Below, piece after piece: positions 9,294 to 16,403 of a stretch of 64,000 nucleotides of DNA. Under the pieces are notes generated by a model. It had not been told where the DNA came from. It searched no databases and saw only the letters and a list, made by a program, of their open reading frames with translations. The stretch is taken from the NCBI GenBank assembly GCA_963832945.1, contig CAWHVV010000010.1, positions 62,001-126,000 on the forward strand, read 5' to 3'. Position 1 is the first letter of the stretch. Each line of letters begins with the position of its first letter. The translations under genes and the position numbers were made by a program. The stretch comes from JAFEDN01 sp963832945 (GTDB lineage: Bacteria > Pseudomonadota > Gammaproteobacteria > Coxiellales > Coxiellaceae).

Positions 9294-10747
9294 AACAATA
9301 AATCCTGTGCCGATGAACTCTGTAACGAACCGATGGCTGCGGCTAATTGCGCCAGGGCGACATACCAGTTTAACTGCGCCTGAATATTTTGCACGCGCGC
9401 ACGGGCAAGTGTGGACTGGGTGGTTAAAACCGTTAAAATATCACCGACACCATTTTTATACTGTCCAAGCGCCTGGTTACTCGCCTGTAAACCACTTTTG
9501 AGTAATATTTCCGTGGCGCCAATATTTTGTTCCGCTGTTTGCAGGGCAAAATAAGTTTGCCAGACCTGAAATTCCACCTGCTGGATCAGTTGATCACGGC
9601 CGGCCTGAGAAACCTGCACCTGTGCCTGAGCCTGCTTCACATTGTAGGTGTAGTTAAAACCTGTAAATATCGGTACTGATAACGTCAGAGCCAATGTGGT
9701 ATCCGTTCCCCTGTTATTGGTAAAAACATTTCCGGGTATCGTCGTACCGGTCAGAGTGACCGTGGGTAACACCGAAGCTTTGGTAGCCGCCAGTTGCGCC
9801 TGACTTTGACGAACTTTGGCTTCGGCGGCTAATAAATCCGGGCGATTTCGTTTGGCCTCTTCCAATAACCTCGCCACTGCTTGACCCACCTGCTGGCTTT
9901 TCGGGGGCTGTCGTAATTCCACCAGACGTACCGGCGCATTGGCGGGCAAACCCATTGCGGTCGCCAATCGTCCCAAAGCAATTTGATAATTTCCCCGCGA
10001 GGTTTGCAGGTCAAGGTTGGACTGCGCATAGGATGCCTCCGCCTGATAAACATCGCCAATGGTCGCCAGTCCATTGGCACGCAACGCCTCTGCTACGTCC
10101 AGACTGGTTTTGGCCTGCTTCAGACTCAGCTGATTCGCTGACACCAGCGCCTGCTGCCCTAATACTTCATAATAAGACTCCTGCACCTCGAGAATCACCT
10201 GCTGAAAAGCGTTATTTTGATTAAGATTAGCCGCGATTTGCGCGTACTGAGCGGCCAGCACAGTGTTGCTGCGGTAACCAAAGTCCAGTAATAAATAACT
10301 CAGACTCATATTAGGACCGTAAGTGCTGAAAGAACTGTGCGGCGAAGAAAAAACAATCGCACTGTACTCATCGGTAAAACCGGCGTTTATCTGCGGCAGG
10401 TATGCGCTTTTAGCAACGCCGACCGCCGCCGCGGCGGCTCTGGCCTGTTGCCAGGCCAGCCGCGTTGCTGGATTATTTCGTAATGCAAAATCAGTGACTG
10501 CCGCCAGGGACAGGGGGCTGTCCGGTAACTTTTCCTGGGCCGTCTGACTGGCCTGGTCTGGAACGGTCAGGCTATCAGGTTTAAGCCAATAAGTTTGTGG
10601 ATCGGGCGTTGTTAACTGCCCGGTATGAAAAGGGTCCAAATCGATACTCGCCCGGGCATTACCAAAAATGATGCCTGCGGTTAAAAATACCAGGGTCACT
10701 AAAACAGATTTAAACTTTGAATTGAAACGTACCGCTTTTTTTTTCAT
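9290..10747 (-). CDS. TolC-family outer membrane efflux protein
   Basis: The 485-aa protein has an N-terminal signal segment (SVLVTLVFLTAGIIFGNARA) and the duplicated helical pattern of outer-membrane efflux proteins: PLSLAAVTDFALRNNPATRLAW near residue 80, and internal repeats with AEASYAQSNLDLQTSRGNYQ and VKQAQAQVQVSQAGRDQL. It forms the trimeric exit duct for the adaptor and pump encoded downstream. It is the first gene of the operon; its promoter must lie in the short interval up to about 10800, because a mobile element begins there. Confidence 0.9.
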   Translation of the reverse strand: MKKKAVRFNSKFKSVLVTLVFLTAGIIFGNARASIDLDPFHTGQLTTPDPQTYWLKPDSLTVPDQASQTAQEKLPDSPLSLAAVTDFALRNNPATRLAWQQARAAAAAVGVAKSAYLPQINAGFTDEYSAIVFSSPHSSFSTYGPNMSLSYLLLDFGYRSNTVLAAQYAQIAANLNQNNAFQQVILEVQESYYEVLGQQALVSANQLSLKQAKTSLDVAEALRANGLATIGDVYQAEASYAQSNLDLQTSRGNYQIALGRLATAMGLPANAPVRLVELRQPPKSQQVGQAVARLLEEAKRNRPDLLAAEAKVRQSQAQLAATKASVLPTVTLTGTTIPGNVFTNNRGTDTTLALTLSVPIFTGFNYTYNVKQAQAQVQVSQAGRDQLIQQVEFQVWQTYFALQTAEQNIGATEILLKSGLQASNQALGQYKNGVGDILTVLTTQSTLARARVQNIQAQLNWYVALAQLAAAIGSLQSSSAQDLLL

Positions 10748-10799
10748 GCCTAAATTCTACCATTTTATCACATAAAATGCATTATACCGTAATGCGGCT

Positions 10800-11004
10800 C
10801 AGCAATTCCCGCTGAGTACAGCGAAAATTGCTTCCTGTTTTTATCCTGCGCTCGGCGGAGCCGATGCTCGGAATGAAGGGGGAGCGCTGCGCGCTGCTCC
10901 CCCTTGCGATCCCCCATCGCGAGGATAATTTTCTACGAAAATTATTTTTATAAGGGTGATTTATTATTTTAAATCAAACAGTTAAAATTCACCGGGAATT
11001 ACTG
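10800..11004 (-). mobile_element. Family-1 palindromic element, copy A (205 bp, intact, 9-bp target duplication)
   Basis: The ends are CAGCAATTCCCGCTGAG (10800) and CACCGGGAATTACTG (to 11004). Both flanks carry AATGCGGCT (10791-10799 and 11005-11013), a perfect 9-bp target duplication. Inside are a palindrome GATAATTTTCTACGAAAATTAT, split here over 10924-10946, and a GC hairpin with GGGGGAG/CTCCCCC arms. The orientation is opposite to copy F, which has exactly the same length. No ORF for a transposase, so it must be moved in trans. The interval 10748-11134 holds only this element and the hipBA operators. Confidence 0.92.
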
Positions 11005-11030
11005 AATGCGGCTTAAGATCATTTAATTTT

Positions 11031-11132
11031 TAACCCTTTCTAAGGATAAAATCTAATTTAACCTTTACAAGGGATAATATTGAATTTATCCCTCATCAGG
11101 GTTAAAATAAGTTTGACCCCCTACAGGGGATA
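11031..11132 (+). promoter_or_regulatory. Four HipB-type operators spaced 28 bp apart
   Basis: Four imperfect palindromes with 5-8-5 layout precede hipB: TAACC-N8-GGATA (11031-11048), TAACC-N8-GGATA (11059-11076), TATCC-N8-GGTTA (11087-11104) and GACCC-N8-GGATA (11115-11132). The E. coli HipB operator is TATCC-N8-GGATA. The centres are exactly 28 bp apart, and the last site ends 2 bp before the hipB ATG, so binding would also cover the ribosome-binding region. Confidence 0.88.
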
Positions 11133-11134
11133 AA

Positions 11135-11437
11135 ATGAGGCAAGATATGTTAATTCATTCTCCTAAAGAACTGTCAAAATTGGTTTTCTCTGAGCGCAAA
11201 CGCCATAAGTTAAGTCAGGCCGAAGCAGGCTCGAATGTAGGTTTAAAACAAACCACTGTCTCTCATTTTGAAATAAATCCTGAGCGCACACAAGTCACTA
11301 CGCTATTCCGAATTCTCGCCAGTTTAGATTTAGAAATCCATATCACCCCTAAGTCAAAAAATTTAAAAACCGTGCCCAAAAAAATCCGCAAAGAATCTGA
11401 AAAAATTCAGGTTAAAAACTGGAAAGAAAAATGGTAG
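11135..11437 (+). CDS. hipB: HipB antitoxin, HTH transcriptional repressor
   Basis: The 100-aa protein contains an XRE-type helix-turn-helix at about residues 12-65 (LSQAEAGSNVGLKQTTVSHFE, written here in part, then a conserved NPERTQVTTLFRILASLDLEI). This follows E. coli HipB closely, including the ...TTxFKILxSLEL segment and a C-terminal Trp, which in E. coli HipB helps contact HipA. It should neutralise HipA and repress the operon by binding the four sites just upstream. The stop overlaps the hipA start by 7 bp. The Lys-rich C-terminal tail is somewhat longer than in E. coli. Confidence 0.92.
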   Translation: MRQDMLIHSPKELSKLVFSERKRHKLSQAEAGSNVGLKQTTVSHFEINPERTQVTTLFRILASLDLEIHITPKSKNLKTVPKKIRKESEKIQVKNWKEKW

Positions 11438-12744
11438 GGACTAAAAGAAAAGATTCCCTTTATATTTTTATGAATGGGTATTTAGTCGGACATTTGGATA
11501 AATTGCATTCCGGCGGTTTAACTTTTACTTATGATCAGGAGTGGCTGGATACACCGGGGGCAAGACCGATATCGTTATCTTTACCACTGACGCCCCAGCC
11601 TTATCAAGGCAGTCTGGTTTATAATTTTTTCGATAATTTATTACCCGATAATGAGAGTATTAAAAAACATATTCAAACTATGTTTCATGCACCTTCCACT
11701 CAACCTTTTGACTTGCTGGCCAGTATCGGTCATGACTGCGTGGGCGCCGTTCAATTATGCCGGGATATTAAAGGGGCGCAAGTGAAATCTATTCGATGCG
11801 AGTCGCTGACGGAACTCCAAATCGCCAATACGCTGAAAAATTATCAGCTATCGCCTCTGGGAATGAATAAGAATAAAGATTTCCGTATTTCTATTGCGGG
11901 CGCTCAAGAAAAAACCGCACTTTTGTTAATAGAGGGACGCTGGCATCGGCCGCTGGGAACCACTCCGACTACGCACATTTTTAAATTACCCATTGGTTTT
12001 ATTGAACACCAAGGCATTGATTTACGAGATAGTTGCGAAAATGAATGGTTGTGCTCGAAAATTGCTGAAGCATTTGGGTTACCAGTGCCTCACACCGAAA
12101 TTCATCAATTTAATGGTGCAAAAGTTCTGGTGGTGGAAAGGTTCGATCGCAAATTTTCCGAGGATGGAACATGGATTATGCGTTTACCTCAAGAAGATAT
12201 ATGCCAGGCCTTAGGATATTCCCCAGCGTTTAAATACCAGTCGGATGGCGGCCCTGGGATCAAAGAAATTATGTCTTTATTACTCGGCGCGGAATATGCG
12301 AATGAAGATCGCGAATTATTCTACCGTTATCAGGTATTATTTTGGTTGCTGGCCGCGATTGACGGACATGCCAAGAATTTTAGCCTTTTCATAAAACCCG
12401 ACGGGCGTTTTCAACTCACTCCGCTGTACGACATTCTGTCGGCGTATCCACTTTTAGCTACAAAACAGCTGCAAAAACAAAAAATAAAAATGGCTATGGC
12501 ATTAAAAGGCCGTGAAAATCATTATCATTGGTACAATACTCATCGCCGACATTTTTTATCTACAGCAAAAGCAGTGCAATTTTCCGTCCAGACTGCGGAA
12601 AAAATCCTTGATGACATGTTGGCGCAGGTTGAGGAAGTTATCAAAAAAACCTCGGCGCAATTGCCCGGCGCCTTTCCCGCCGCAATCGCTGAACCTATAT
12701 TCAGCGGCATGACGCAATATCGCGATCGGCTGCTGAAGGCATGA
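11431..12744 (+). CDS. hipA: HipA toxin, Ser/Thr protein kinase
   Basis: The 437-aa protein matches E. coli HipA (440 aa) across its length. N-terminal HipA_N features are ARPISLSLPLTPQ and YNFFDNLLPDNESI; the autophosphorylated serine sits in SIAGAQEKTALL near residue 150; the catalytic AIDGHAKNFSL and metal-binding LTPLYDILSAYP lie near 305-335. In E. coli HipA phosphorylates glutamyl-tRNA synthetase GltX and induces growth arrest and persistence. All key residues I can identify are present, so it is probably active and held in check by HipB. It overlaps hipB, indicating one transcript. Confidence 0.94.
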   Translation: MVGTKRKDSLYIFMNGYLVGHLDKLHSGGLTFTYDQEWLDTPGARPISLSLPLTPQPYQGSLVYNFFDNLLPDNESIKKHIQTMFHAPSTQPFDLLASIGHDCVGAVQLCRDIKGAQVKSIRCESLTELQIANTLKNYQLSPLGMNKNKDFRISIAGAQEKTALLLIEGRWHRPLGTTPTTHIFKLPIGFIEHQGIDLRDSCENEWLCSKIAEAFGLPVPHTEIHQFNGAKVLVVERFDRKFSEDGTWIMRLPQEDICQALGYSPAFKYQSDGGPGIKEIMSLLLGAEYANEDRELFYRYQVLFWLLAAIDGHAKNFSLFIKPDGRFQLTPLYDILSAYPLLATKQLQKQKIKMAMALKGRENHYHWYNTHRRHFLSTAKAVQFSVQTAEKILDDMLAQVEEVIKKTSAQLPGAFPAAIAEPIFSGMTQYRDRLLKA

Positions 12745-12800
12745 TTGAAATTAAATGCAATTTTGATTTGTATCAGGAATGCCCGCTTAAAGATTTTATT

Positions 12801-13148
12801 TTAAATTCTGCTATCTTCCTGCTGAATTTTACTTTGCACGGCATTCTTAATAAATTCATTAATAGATATACCATAAACTGCTGCGTGTAGAGCAGCTTCT
12901 TTATGCAGTTCTGGTCCAATGCGAACATTGAGCGATCCTTTAAAGGGCTTCATGGGCTCTCGTTTTAATTGCTGGCAAGTTTCCAGGTAATCGTTGACTG
13001 CATTTTTAAACTCAGTTTCCAATTGAGGAATAGTGCTTGCCTCATAGGTAACCAAATCGTTTATATACAGTAATTTGCCATACAGTATTTTATCCTCAGC
13101 GTTTGCTTCGATAGAGCCAATAAAACCTTTGTAACGAAAGATATTCAT
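12801..13148 (-). CDS. Solitary HicB-family antitoxin-like protein
   Basis: The 115-aa protein has a HicB-like half (YKGFIGSIEANAEDKILYGK, then TYEASTIPQLETEFKNAVNDYL) and a C-terminal ribbon-helix-helix half (GSLNVRIGPELHKEAALHA, then GISINEFIKNAV). This is the architecture of HicB antitoxins, which bind the RNase HicA and repress their own promoter. No HicA-sized gene is found on either side. A mosaic family-1 element occupies the place directly upstream, so a toxin partner may have been lost. Start ATG 13146-13148, preceded by GGGATAAG. Confidence 0.8.
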   Translation of the reverse strand: MNIFRYKGFIGSIEANAEDKILYGKLLYINDLVTYEASTIPQLETEFKNAVNDYLETCQQLKREPMKPFKGSLNVRIGPELHKEAALHAAVYGISINEFIKNAVQSKIQQEDSRI

Positions 13149-13215
13149 ATATCTTATCCCTTTGAGCCATAGTTAATCGTAATCTATTTACTATGCAAAA
13201 GCAACTATTAAATAG

Positions 13216-13399
13216 TCGCCACAGAGCGAAAGGAAGCCATTGACGCTGTACTCAGCGTTTTTCGCAGAAAATACCTTACGCTATGGGGGATCGCAAGGGG
13301 GAGCGCGCGAGGCGCTCCCCCTTCATTCCGAGCATCGGCTCCGCCGAGCGCAGGATATAAATAGGAAGCAATTGCCGCTGTACTCAGCGGCAATTGCTG
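13216..13399 (+). mobile_element. Family-1 palindromic element, copy B (mosaic)
   Basis: The core (CTATGGGGGATCGCAAGGGGG, hairpin, then CTTCATTCCGAGCATCGGCTC) and right end (GCCGCTGTACTCAGCGGCAATTGCTG in two parts, ending 13399) match the family. The left side begins instead with a second copy of right-end sequence (GGAAGCCATTGACGCTGTAC), so two elements appear to be fused. No target duplication was found. It supplies the last codons and stop of the secreted-protein gene that ends at 13384. Confidence 0.75.
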
Positions 13400-13974
13400 A
13401 CGGTTTCAATCAAAATCTGTTTTTGCCGGGGTGGGGGAGCGGAAATTCTCCAGGAGAGCGTATACAAAATATTATTAACCCGCCATTCCAGAGTGGGATT
13501 AACGCCACCGGCCTGGATGTGAAACGGGGTGTAATAACCGGTTATATTTCGTGGCAACGCGACCTTTTCTTTTAAATGATTTTTATTGCCTGGCAAAGTC
13601 TGATAATCAGGAGCCAATATGCCCTGTCTTTGCGCGGAAAGAAATCCAATATTACACACTCGCACTCCCTGACACGTGGGAGTTGCATCGACGTTGATTT
13701 GCCAGGACTTACTGTAATCAGAATTCCCAGCCCTGTAGCCATTAAAAGAAACATACAACGGCCGGTCACCACATCCTTGCGCTGGAATTTTAGCCGGAAA
13801 AATCACTGGCAACGCAGATCTGCGTTTTAATTCATTGAATACTTTCTGTCGATTGATGAGACTGGAAGCAGAAATAAATTTTTGATCCGGGCAGACGCCG
13901 GCAATGGAACTCAAAGGCCTTACAAAGAAAAATAACACTACAAAAATGGTTATACAAAATCTGCGATACTTCAT
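13384..13974 (-). CDS. Secreted protein of unknown function; 3' end inside a mobile element
   Basis: The 196-aa protein starts with a signal peptide (CITIFVVLFFFVRPLSSIAG; cleavage probably after SIA). The mature part has four Cys apart from the tail (CPDQKF, GCGDRPL, TCQGVRVCNIG), suggesting disulfides in the periplasm or outside the cell. I do not recognise the family. The final residues VSNCR and the stop are written by the end of copy B (13384-13399), so the original C-terminus may have been replaced. A terminator lies just upstream and belongs to the previous gene. Confidence 0.65.
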   Translation of the reverse strand: MKYRRFCITIFVVLFFFVRPLSSIAGVCPDQKFISASSLINRQKVFNELKRRSALPVIFPAKIPAQGCGDRPLYVSFNGYRAGNSDYSKSWQINVDATPTCQGVRVCNIGFLSAQRQGILAPDYQTLPGNKNHLKEKVALPRNITGYYTPFHIQAGGVNPTLEWRVNNILYTLSWRISAPPPRQKQILIETVSNCR

Positions 13975-13987
13975 CGGGTCTATTTTA

Positions 13988-14039
13988 CAAAAAACGGCAA
14001 AGACTGCAATCCGGTTCTACCGGATTTCAGCCTTTGCCG
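13988..14039 (-). terminator. Rho-independent terminator of the entericidin-like gene
   Basis: On the minus strand, CGGCAAAGGCTGAAATCCGG pairs with CCGGATTGCAGTCTTTGCCG around a short loop and is followed by six T (13989-13994). A strong hairpin plus T-run 20 bp after the stop codon at 14060. Confidence 0.85.
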
Positions 14040-14059
14040 AACGACGGATATACTCTTAA

Positions 14060-14212
14060 TTATCGGGGGGTAGCGGAGCTGGCAGCACCGGAAATGGTCT
14101 GGCCCGTTTGCGAAACATCCTCGCCAGCGCCCTTAACAGTGTTACAGCCACTTAAAAACCCCATCACTAAAACTAATGGGCATATCGCTAATACTAACTT
14201 CTTAATTTTCAT
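14060..14212 (-). CDS. Entericidin-like small lipoprotein
   Basis: A 50-aa reading frame begins at ATG 14210-14212 with an AGGAGG site seven bases upstream. The sequence is a lipoprotein signal (MKIKKLVLAICPLVLVMG) with lipobox FLSGC, then CNTVKGAGEDVSQTGQTISG, the signature of the entericidin EcnA/EcnB family (C-N-T-x-x-G-x-G-E-D). Entericidins are small outer- or inner-membrane lipoproteins first described as an antidote/toxin pair active in stationary phase in E. coli; many genomes carry a single copy of unclear role. A clean terminator follows, so it is a monocistronic gene. Confidence 0.85.
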   Translation of the reverse strand: MKIKKLVLAICPLVLVMGFLSGCNTVKGAGEDVSQTGQTISGAASSATPR

Positions 14213-14282
14213 AAGTTCCTCCTGGTTGATTTATCCACTAATTATAGAAGCAAAAATATTACACAACCATAAAATATATTTA

Positions 14283-15608
14283 TTATGCTTTTCTGATATA
14301 GGGATTTTTATCATTGATCAATTGCACCCGCACGGGTATACCGACCAGGTTAAAAGACTGCCGGAAATAATTCGCCAAATATCTCCGATAAGAATCCGGT
14401 AAAGATTCAATTTGCTTACCATGCACCACAATCACCAGGGGATGATGCCCGCCCAGATGAGCGTAACGTAACCTGATCCGGCGCGCGCCAACCAGGGGCG
14501 GCTGGTGATCGAACACCGCCCGCTCCAGTATCTGGGTGAGTTGCGGAGTCGATATCTCCTGAGTGGACGACGCATAGGCTTCGTCAATGGCGCGATACAG
14601 ATCGCCAACGCCTGTGCCGTGGAGCGCCGAAATTAAATATCGCCGGGCAAAATTGACAAACGCCAAACGCCGGTCTATCGCCTGTCTTACCCGGTCACGA
14701 TCATATTCGCTCAGACCATCCCACTTATTAAACGCCAGGACCAATCCGCGGCCAGATTCTAAAATCCAGCCGAGCAACCGCATATCCTGATCCGTGATTC
14801 CTTCGCGGGCGTCAAAAACCATAATCACAACGTGGGCTTTTTCCAGGGCCTGCAAGGATTTGATCACCGAAAATTTCTCGATGGCCTCTTCGATCTTCGC
14901 GCGCCGCCGTACGCCTGCTGTGTCAATCAGGGTGTAACGTTGTCCCCGGCGGTCATAAGGAATATAAATACTGTCCCGCGTGGTGCCCGGCTCATCGAGA
15001 ACAATCACCCGTTCCTCACCCAAAATCCGGTTAATGAGCGTGGACTTGCCAACATTGGGTCTGCCCATCACCGCAATGCATATACCGGCTTCGGCGTCAG
15101 GGACACTTTCCGGAACCGGGAAAGGCTGCAGGAGTTGCTGAATAAAAGATTCCACACCGCGGCCATTTCTGGCGGCCACAGGATGGGGCATGCCAAAACC
15201 CAATTGATAAAATTCGCCGGTAACGATGTCCGCGTCCAAACGGTCAATTTTATTTACCACCAACGCGACTTTTTTTTGATGAACGCGGAGCTGTTCGGCA
15301 ATCATGGTATCAGCGGCGGTCAATCCCGCCTGAGCATCCACCATAAATAGTATTCTGTCTGCTTCGTCGATAGCCTGCCGGACCTGTTTCTCGACCTGTT
15401 TGGCCATTTCCGGATTGGAGGCTTCCACTATCCCCCCGGTATCGACCACCAGGTAAGGGCGTCCGCCCAATACGCCACGACCGTACTGACGGTCGCGGGT
15501 CACGCCGGGAAAATCAGCCACTAACGCATCTCGCGTTTGTGTCAGGCAGTTAAATAAAGTGGACTTGCCGACATTCGGCCTGCCGATTATGGTGATCACT
15601 GGTAACAT
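14283..15608 (-). CDS. der: Ribosome-associated GTPase Der (EngA)
   Basis: The 441-aa protein has two tandem Era-like G domains, each with GRPNVGKSTL (near residues 9 and 182), with NKIDRLD and NKWDGLS as base-specificity motifs and DTGG/DTAG switch II, followed by the KH-like C-terminal domain. Der is essential for 50S subunit maturation. The ATG at 15606-15608 gives the family N-terminus MLPVITIIGRPNVGKS. An in-frame extension upstream (MYPALGGADARNEGG...) is translated mobile-element sequence and not part of the native protein. Normally bamB lies between yfgM and der; here it is missing and a family-1 element occupies the gap. Confidence 0.95.
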   Translation of the reverse strand: MLPVITIIGRPNVGKSTLFNCLTQTRDALVADFPGVTRDRQYGRGVLGGRPYLVVDTGGIVEASNPEMAKQVEKQVRQAIDEADRILFMVDAQAGLTAADTMIAEQLRVHQKKVALVVNKIDRLDADIVTGEFYQLGFGMPHPVAARNGRGVESFIQQLLQPFPVPESVPDAEAGICIAVMGRPNVGKSTLINRILGEERVIVLDEPGTTRDSIYIPYDRRGQRYTLIDTAGVRRRAKIEEAIEKFSVIKSLQALEKAHVVIMVFDAREGITDQDMRLLGWILESGRGLVLAFNKWDGLSEYDRDRVRQAIDRRLAFVNFARRYLISALHGTGVGDLYRAIDEAYASSTQEISTPQLTQILERAVFDHQPPLVGARRIRLRYAHLGGHHPLVIVVHGKQIESLPDSYRRYLANYFRQSFNLVGIPVRVQLINDKNPYIRKA

Positions 15609-15644
15609 TTTAATATTCTCATTAAGCGAAGAATTAATCGCCCT

Positions 15645-15768
15645 ACCCGATGGGGGATCGCAAGGGGGAGAGAGCGGAGCGCCTCCCCCTTCATTCCGAG
15701 CATCGGCTCCGCCGAGCGCAGGATACAAAAAGGAGTAATTCCCGCTGTACCCAGCGGGAATTACGGAG
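15645..15768 (+). mobile_element. Family-1 palindromic element, copy C (partial)
   Basis: Contains the core CGATGGGGGATCGCAAGGGGG, a GGGGGAG...CTCCCCC hairpin with an altered centre, CTTCATTCCGAGCATCGGCTC and the right end TTCCCGCTGTACCCAGCGGG. The left end is not recognisable and no target duplication was found. It sits between der and yfgM, and its right edge provides the yfgM stop codon. Confidence 0.75.
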
Positions 15769-16387
15769 GTTGAGCCAGTTTTAGGGATAATAACACATCT
15801 TCCCCCCCAGCGGCGGATAATCCGGTTTGCGCCGACTGATAAGATTGATGCGCTTTAGCAGCCTCGCCCAGCGCCAGGTAAATATCACCCTGGACTTCAT
15901 CAATCGCCGGCTGAAAAGATTTATCCTCTACTACCGATAACAATTTCTGCGCTTCGGCAGGTTTATTTTGCGCCAGAAAAACCCGGCTTTCCCGCAGCCG
16001 CGCAATTTGCCGGACAGCTTCGGCTTTGGAATGTTCCAGCGTCCATTGTAATTTTTGCTGCGCTCCCACAAGATTATTGGCATTCACGGCGCTTTTCGCC
16101 GCCACTAAATTCCCTAACGCCGCATACTCGGTGTTGGGGTAGCGTTCCGTAAGCTCCGCGGCCATTTGCGTTACCGTATCACGATTTTTTTGACTATCCG
16201 CAACGATTAATTGCTGATAAAGCAGCGACGCCTGTTGACGGACCCGAACCTGTTGTTGCTGCCAGTAACGCCATCCCAATCCGGCCGCAAGACCAATAAT
16301 GACCGCGACTACCAACCATTTGCCGTAATCGCGCCACCATTTTTTCAACATTTCCCTTTGTTCATTGTCGGTTTCATAAGTTGGCAT
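15761..16387 (-). CDS. yfgM: YfgM-like tetratricopeptide membrane protein
   Basis: The 208-aa protein has a short cytoplasmic N-terminus, one membrane helix (WLVVAVIIGLAAGLGWRYW, residues about 24-42) and a periplasmic TPR-like region. In E. coli YfgM associates with the SecYEG translocon and PpiD and helps periplasmic folding. The start ATG 16385-16387 (MPTYETDNEQREMLKKWWRD) is chosen because it fits the family; the longer frame upstream overlaps hisS. The last codons and stop lie at the edge of element copy C, so the C-terminus (LKLAQPP) may not be original. Confidence 0.88.
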   Translation of the reverse strand: MPTYETDNEQREMLKKWWRDYGKWLVVAVIIGLAAGLGWRYWQQQQVRVRQQASLLYQQLIVADSQKNRDTVTQMAAELTERYPNTEYAALGNLVAAKSAVNANNLVGAQQKLQWTLEHSKAEAVRQIARLRESRVFLAQNKPAEAQKLLSVVEDKSFQPAIDEVQGDIYLALGEAAKAHQSYQSAQTGLSAAGGEDVLLSLKLAQPP

Positions 16388-16403
16388 GCTAAAGCCTCTC
16401 CTG

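Noticed and set aside
13208..13393. Minus-strand small frame with LYPALGGADARNEGG
   Set aside because: This is translated mobile-element sequence also seen before der, not a gene.
14034..14402. Plus-strand open frame across the entericidin-like gene
   Set aside because: It covers the reverse complement of a terminator and of two well-supported minus-strand genes; no ribosome-binding site.
15609..15728. In-frame N-terminal extension of Der
   Set aside because: The added residues come from element copy C and the true Der N-terminus (MLPVITIIGRPN) starts at 15608 with a matching family position.
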